NCBI RefSeq assembly: GCF_009910845.1
Contig: NZ_SIJB01000051.1
Coordinates: 1 to 39,379, forward strand
Length of the DNA: 39,379 nucleotides
Source: Chengkuizengella marina
GTDB taxonomy: Bacteria > Bacillota > Bacilli > Paenibacillales > KCTC-33759
Direction: 5' to 3'
A program made the position numbers and the translations under genes. Shown here one piece after another: positions 37,001-39,379 of the stretch (position 1 is the first letter of the stretch; the number at the start of each line of letters is the position of its first letter). The notes under the pieces were generated by a model. The model saw nothing but the letters and a program-made list of their open reading frames with translations, was not told the origin of the DNA and ran no database searches.

Positions 37001-39379
37001 TAGACTTAACTAGGGATATGAGTAGAAATCCATTATTTAATGTCATGTTTAATATGTTAAATATGAATCAGAGGGAAATTGAGCTGGATAAACTAAGCTT
37101 TTATCCATATCCAATTGAAAGTAATATTTCAAAATTTGATCTGACACTAACAGTGATTGAAGAAGCAGATGAACTTTTACTCAATATAGAATATTGCACA
37201 AAATTGTTTAAACGGGAAACGATTGATAGGATGATGATTCATCTAAGATTATTAGTAGAACAAATCGTAGAGAAGCCAGAAACTGCATTAGGTGAATTAG
37301 TTCTATTAACTGAACAAGAGAAGCAGCAGCTTTTAGTAGATTTTAATAGTACGCAAGTGGATTATTCCAAAAATCAAACAATTCATTCGTTGTTTGAAGA
37401 ACAGGTACAAAAAACACCTGATGCGATCGCCGTTATCTTTGAAGAAGAGGTGCTAACTTATTATGACCTCAATGATAAGGCAAATAAACTCGCACATGTA
37501 TTAAAGAATAAAGGAGTTAAACCAGATGGTTTAATAGGAATCATGGTAGACCGTTCTGTGGAGATGATTGTAGGTGTTTTAGGAATCCTCAAAGCAGGTG
37601 GAGCCTATCTACCTATTGATCCAACCTATCCGGAAGAGAGAAAGAGCTACATGTTTGAAGATAGTCAAGCTAAATGGATTTTAACAATGGAACATTATGT
37701 GGATAGTATCAAGTTTAAGGGAGAAATTATCAATTTAGAAGATCCATCTTTATATAATGATGACTATCCAAACATTCAATCCATGAATCATGCACATAAT
37801 TTAGCTTATGTAATGTATACTTCTGGTTCTACAGGGAAACCAAAGGGAGTAATGATTGAACACCAAAATGTAATTCGTTTAGTTCAAAATACAAATTATA
37901 TTAATTTTAATAAAGAAAAAAGAATTCTTCAAACAGGAGCCATTGTATTTGATGCCTCTACATTTGAAATCTGGGGAGCATTGTTAAACGGATTACAGTT
38001 AGTTCTAGCTAAAGAAGAGGTCATTACAAATCCATATTTATTAAAAGAAACTATAGAGCGGCATGAAATTACCACCATGTGGTTAACCTCTCCACTGTTT
38101 AATCAACTTTCTCAACAAGATGTGGAATTATTCAATGGGGTACAAACGTTAATCATAGGTGGAGATGTATTATCTGTTAAACATGTTCTAGAAGTTCGTA
38201 GAAAATATCCTTACCTAAGATTAATAAATGGATATGGACCAACAGAAAATACGACTTTTTCTACTTATTATGAAATTGGCGAGGTAAATGAACATAGCAG
38301 TATTCCAATAGGAAGTCCGATTAGTAATACTACAGCATATATTTTAAATAAGGAAGGACAACTTCAGCCGATTGGTGTTGTTGGAGAACTTTGTGTAGGC
38401 GGAGATGGATTGGCTAGAGGATACTTAAACCGTGCTGATCTTACAAGTGAAAGGTTTATAAACAATTCGTTTGAATTAGGAAAGAAGCTTTATAAAACTG
38501 GAGATTTAGCAAGATGGTTACCTGATGGAAATATTGAATATATAGGACGCATGGATTACCAAGTGAAAATTAGAGGTTTTCGTATTGAATTAGGGGAAAT
38601 CGAAAGCCAACTTATTAAACATGAAGAAATACAAGAAGTGATAGTTACTGTAATAGAGAGTGAAACGAATGATAAAGCAGTATGTGCTTACGTAGTATGT
38701 AACAAAGAATTTAACATGTTTGATTTAAGAGCATATATTTCACAAGTTTTACCACAATATATGATTCCATCTTATTTTATACAACTGGATAAGATGCCGT
38801 TAACACCTAATGGGAAAATAGATAGAAAAGCGTTACCTGAACCAAAAGAAAATCTAAATCAAGATGTGCAATATGTAGCACCAAGCAATAAACTAGAAAG
38901 TCAACTTGTATCTTTGTGGGAAGAAGTACTTGATATAAAAACTGTTGGAATTAAAGATAACTTCTTTGAATTAGGTGGCCATTCCATTAAAGCAGTACAA
39001 ATTGTCACAAAGTTGCATAAAGAAATGAACGTCAATTTGACATTAAGAGATATTTTTTCATTTCCGACTATTGAACAGTTTTCAAAACAAATACAACAAT
39101 TAGATCATCAACAATATCATTTCATTCCACAACTTGAGCAAAAGCAAACATTCCCAGCCTCTTCGGCGCAAAAACGAATGTATGTGTTACAGCAATTAGA
39201 AGAACACAATACCAGTTATAATATGCCCTCTGTTATGACAATCACCGGGGCTTTAAACCAAAAGCGTTTTGAAAAAGCGATGTATGCTTTAGTGAAACGT
39301 CATGAAAGTTTAAGAACCTCCTTTGAAATGTTAGAGGGTGAGGTGGTACAACGAATATATGATCAAGTAGACGTTGAGA
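30346..39379 (+). CDS. NRPS-3: half C-A-PCP-C-A(Glu)-PCP-C-A(Val)-PCP-C..., 3' end outside window
   Basis: The ATG at 30346 with GGAGGG (30332-30337) opens a frame of 3011 codons that runs off the right edge without a stop. Domains: half C about 1-245; A5 about 258-750 (YTSGSTGEPKG at 411); PCP Ser803; C6 about 859-1290 (His983-His984); A6 about 1300-1790 (YTSGTTGKPKG at 1452); PCP Ser1845; C7 about 1901-2330 (His2024-His2025); A7 about 2340-2830; PCP Ser2880; and the start of C8 from about 2938. By-eye pocket codes are A5 DVGYLGGICK (not assigned), A6 DAKDIGVVDK (one conservative change from the surfactin Glu code DAKDLGVVDK), and A7 DAFWIGGTFK (the textbook valine code). No epimerase is seen, so L-residues are expected so far. 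C8 implies at least one more module, and a thioesterase or other release domain should follow outside. It starts 17 nt after the stop of PKS/NRPS-2, in the same operon. Confidence 0.92.
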   Translation, partial: MLLYDKKRIKEREYWLSKLSDWNTEPYIPFYSPNVMKQSDVENESTIQTKVNDTTYHKLLKICNHSDQLLFIFILSAVKICIYKYTGINHITIGTTLDKTFEDQEKDQLFLAICDSLDSEKSFRDLVLEVQSSIVGAYKHANYPLNRILEDLKLKLPMNENKTFEVAVLYENIHDLQSAEMIDSHVKIIINKDNCLSLTVNYNENKYSMIDMERFSKHVEHILSQVVENPNITLREVELVTSEEKEQILHQFNDKTLDFSKEITIHELFEAQVEKTPDEVAVVFEEQKLTYKQLNEKANQLAQSLINKGVQANELVAIMVDRSVEMVIGILSILKVGAAYVPIDPSHPEQRIQYMLKDSRAKWVLTQTRYFNQIKIEDGEIIDLENKELYQGESNNRLSMTKSNDLAYVIYTSGSTGEPKGVMVEHLALHNFIEAIYDQFNRQIDAKDRCLSLTNISFDVSVGEIFLPLMFGARLVLFDFHKTLDIHLLHQTIINEDITFAYIPPTILPELAQLLQTNQHVPLNKMLVGVEPIKDEVLDKYMMLNDSMQIINGYGPTEATICSNFYKFGSHKIVGRNVPIGKPLVNNQIYLLDANDQLVPVGVPGELCISGFGLARGYLFKPEITADKFASNPFHQGERMYRTGDLARWLPDGNIEYLGRIDFQVKIRGYRIELGEIESQLLKHPEITESVVMVQDDGLGDKNLCAYVVCKKEMNSTQLRAYLSQSLPEYMVPTYFVKIEKIPLTPNGKINRQALPKPGHDTNVQYIAPSNEMESDLVRLWEGVLGTKGIGVQNNFFEFGGHSLKAVQMISKIHKEMGISLTLKDLFSYPTITELALHIQQLEKSEFSSIPQIEKRETYPVSSAQKRMYILQQMEKTNHSYNMPLMMTIKGNLNRTRFENAIRGLISRHESLRTSFEMEAGELVQRVHLPMNIEISYDRADIHELDDLVSRFIQPFDLTQVPLFRIGLIQTAQDEHLFLLDMHHIISDGFSMNILVQNFVQLYEGVDLPPLRVQYKEFAVWQNELFETKQMEEQKQYWLKQFEGELPVLNLPTDYLRPSIQSFEGDHIEFHWDNTFTNKINQLAQKTNTTLYMVLLSAYTILLSKYTGQEDIIVGSPIAGRNHVDLDPIVGIFVNTLAMRNQPEGIKSFNAFLAEVKENTLRAIENESYPLEELIENLDLKRDMSRNPLFSVLFNMLNMEQQEVELEDLSFKPYSMKNSISKFDMTLTVIEDNEELSFKLEYCSKLFKKETMEQMVQHLRLLVEQTLTNPDKLIQDLDMLTEQEKYQLLVQFNDTSENYCKYKTIHEQFEEQAAKTPNNIAVVFEDQKMTYQQLNEKANQLANVLRDKGVQADELVCMIVERSLEMVIGIYGILKAGGAYVPIDPDSPKERIEYMLKNSGSKMLLTTEKETLLDNIEFNGQILDLLNKELFEGDSINLDSINHSGHLAYVLYTSGTTGKPKGVMIEHKSVNNLVLALNKSIYSMYKYELNVALVAPYYFDASVKQIFVSLTKGHTLHLVPEYARNNGKELLNFYEEHSIDISDGTPIHISMMSYFLENREKNNLELKHLIIGGEILNIKQVKQLLNGFNQVRISNVYGPTECTVDSTTYLVQGNEINIPIGKPITNSGIYIVDKYNKLLPIGVSGQLCISGDGVARGYLNLPELTADKFVSNPYKPGETMYQTGDLARWTSDGNIEYLGRIDHQVKIRGFRFELGEVESHLLKHPDIMESVVTVKENKTGDKILCAYLICNTQVNSAQLREGLSKFLPEYMIPSFFVQLEKMPLTPNGKTDRKALPEPEGFINSEVEYLAPRNKIESQLVFLWEKVLGVDGIGIQHNFFDMGGHSLKAVQLISIIHKEIGVSVNLKDIFKYPTILNLAKRLGELDKHQVISIPQAELSEVYPLSSAQKRMYVLKQLEGNKRSYNMPLVMEVKGDFSRKRFEKAIHGLICRHESLRTSFEVVGEPVQRIHSEIDFEISYLKAEETELEALTSAFVKPFDLTKAPLLRVSLIEIDKEHHLFLLDMHHIISDGVSMNILIQDFIHMYEENNLPPLSIQYKDFAVWQNKFLTSNQMEKQKQYWLAQFADELPVLDLPTDYSRPSIQSFEGDQLDFRLDQMVTSKLKKLAKETNATIYMIMLAAYTILLSKYAGQEDIIVGSPVAGRNHVDLESVMGMFVNTIAMRNVPEGHKSFQSFLEEVKENTLQGIENDSYPLEELIEQLDLTRDMSRNPLFNVMFNMLNMNQREIELDKLSFYPYPIESNISKFDLTLTVIEEADELLLNIEYCTKLFKRETIDRMMIHLRLLVEQIVEKPETALGELVLLTEQEKQQLLVDFNSTQVDYSKNQTIHSLFEEQVQKTPDAIAVIFEEEVLTYYDLNDKANKLAHVLKNKGVKPDGLIGIMVDRSVEMIVGVLGILKAGGAYLPIDPTYPEERKSYMFEDSQAKWILTMEHYVDSIKFKGEIINLEDPSLYNDDYPNIQSMNHAHNLAYVMYTSGSTGKPKGVMIEHQNVIRLVQNTNYINFNKEKRILQTGAIVFDASTFEIWGALLNGLQLVLAKEEVITNPYLLKETIERHEITTMWLTSPLFNQLSQQDVELFNGVQTLIIGGDVLSVKHVLEVRRKYPYLRLINGYGPTENTTFSTYYEIGEVNEHSSIPIGSPISNTTAYILNKEGQLQPIGVVGELCVGGDGLARGYLNRADLTSERFINNSFELGKKLYKTGDLARWLPDGNIEYIGRMDYQVKIRGFRIELGEIESQLIKHEEIQEVIVTVIESETNDKAVCAYVVCNKEFNMFDLRAYISQVLPQYMIPSYFIQLDKMPLTPNGKIDRKALPEPKENLNQDVQYVAPSNKLESQLVSLWEEVLDIKTVGIKDNFFELGGHSIKAVQIVTKLHKEMNVNLTLRDIFSFPTIEQFSKQIQQLDHQQYHFIPQLEQKQTFPASSAQKRMYVLQQLEEHNTSYNMPSVMTITGALNQKRFEKAMYALVKRHESLRTSFEMLEGEVVQRIYDQVDVE

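Noticed and set aside
8700-39379. Reverse-strand and offset open frames within the synthetase genes
   Set aside because: They lie opposite or inside long conserved NRPS/PKS domains, lack ribosome sites and have biased compositions typical of shadow frames.
6742-39379. Epimerase or thioesterase domains in the assembly line
   Set aside because: Every region after a PCP reads as a C domain or half C domain; no GxSxG thioesterase or additional E-type domain before the next C was found.

Overview
The window is low-GC DNA (A/T-rich third codon positions, strong AGGAGG-type ribosome binding sites, TGA/TAA/TAG stops) and reads as a Firmicute of the order Bacillales. Several PF07833-type (copper amine oxidase N-terminal-like) domains, an iturin-like acyl-ligase/trans-AT layout and a Bacillus-style methylisocitrate lyase suggest a Paenibacillaceae or Bacillaceae relative. 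The species cannot be named from sequence alone. No tRNA, rRNA, CRISPR array, transposase or integrase was seen.

Left part (1-3.6 kb): the 3' part of a stalk-domain protein with two tandem NTF2-like repeats, a secreted S41 C-terminal processing protease with PDZ and stalk domains, a terminator, and a lone methylisocitrate lyase gene (prpB) with its own terminator. Then come a poorly coding stretch, a secreted DNase I/sphingomyelinase-fold hydrolase (4130-5323), and about 1.4 kb of non-coding DNA. That DNA holds a decayed gene, a terminator, a perfect 38-bp palindrome and a structured leader.

Right part (6.7 kb to the right edge): one same-strand operon for a lipopeptide-polyketide hybrid. 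Order: PvdE/SyrD-type cyclic-peptide ABC exporter; NRPS-1 (acyl-AMP ligase, ACP, C-A-PCP, C-A-PCP, half C); a trans-acting malonyl acyltransferase of the FenF/ItuD kind; two tandem degenerate CPBP membrane proteins; PKS/NRPS-2 (KS without AT, ACP, C-A-PCP, C-A-PCP, C); and NRPS-3 (half C, A-PCP, C-A-PCP, C-A-PCP, start of C), which is still open at the right edge. Gaps are at most 46 nt and two junctions overlap (TAATG, TGATG), so co-transcription is likely.

Working model: the ligase loads a fatty acid. Two modules with an exact textbook serine code add Ser-Ser. The AT-less KS, fed by the trans-AT, adds one unreduced C2 unit. Five further A domains follow, three with codes I cannot assign, then Glu-like (DAKDIGVVDK) and Val (DAFWIGGTFK). 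No KR, DH, methyltransferase, epimerase or thioesterase domain is in view; release and any tailoring lie beyond the right edge. The most interesting points are the Ser-Ser-ketide backbone, the half-condensation domains at both megaenzyme junctions, and the paired CPBP proteins that have lost their protease residues inside the assembly-line operon.
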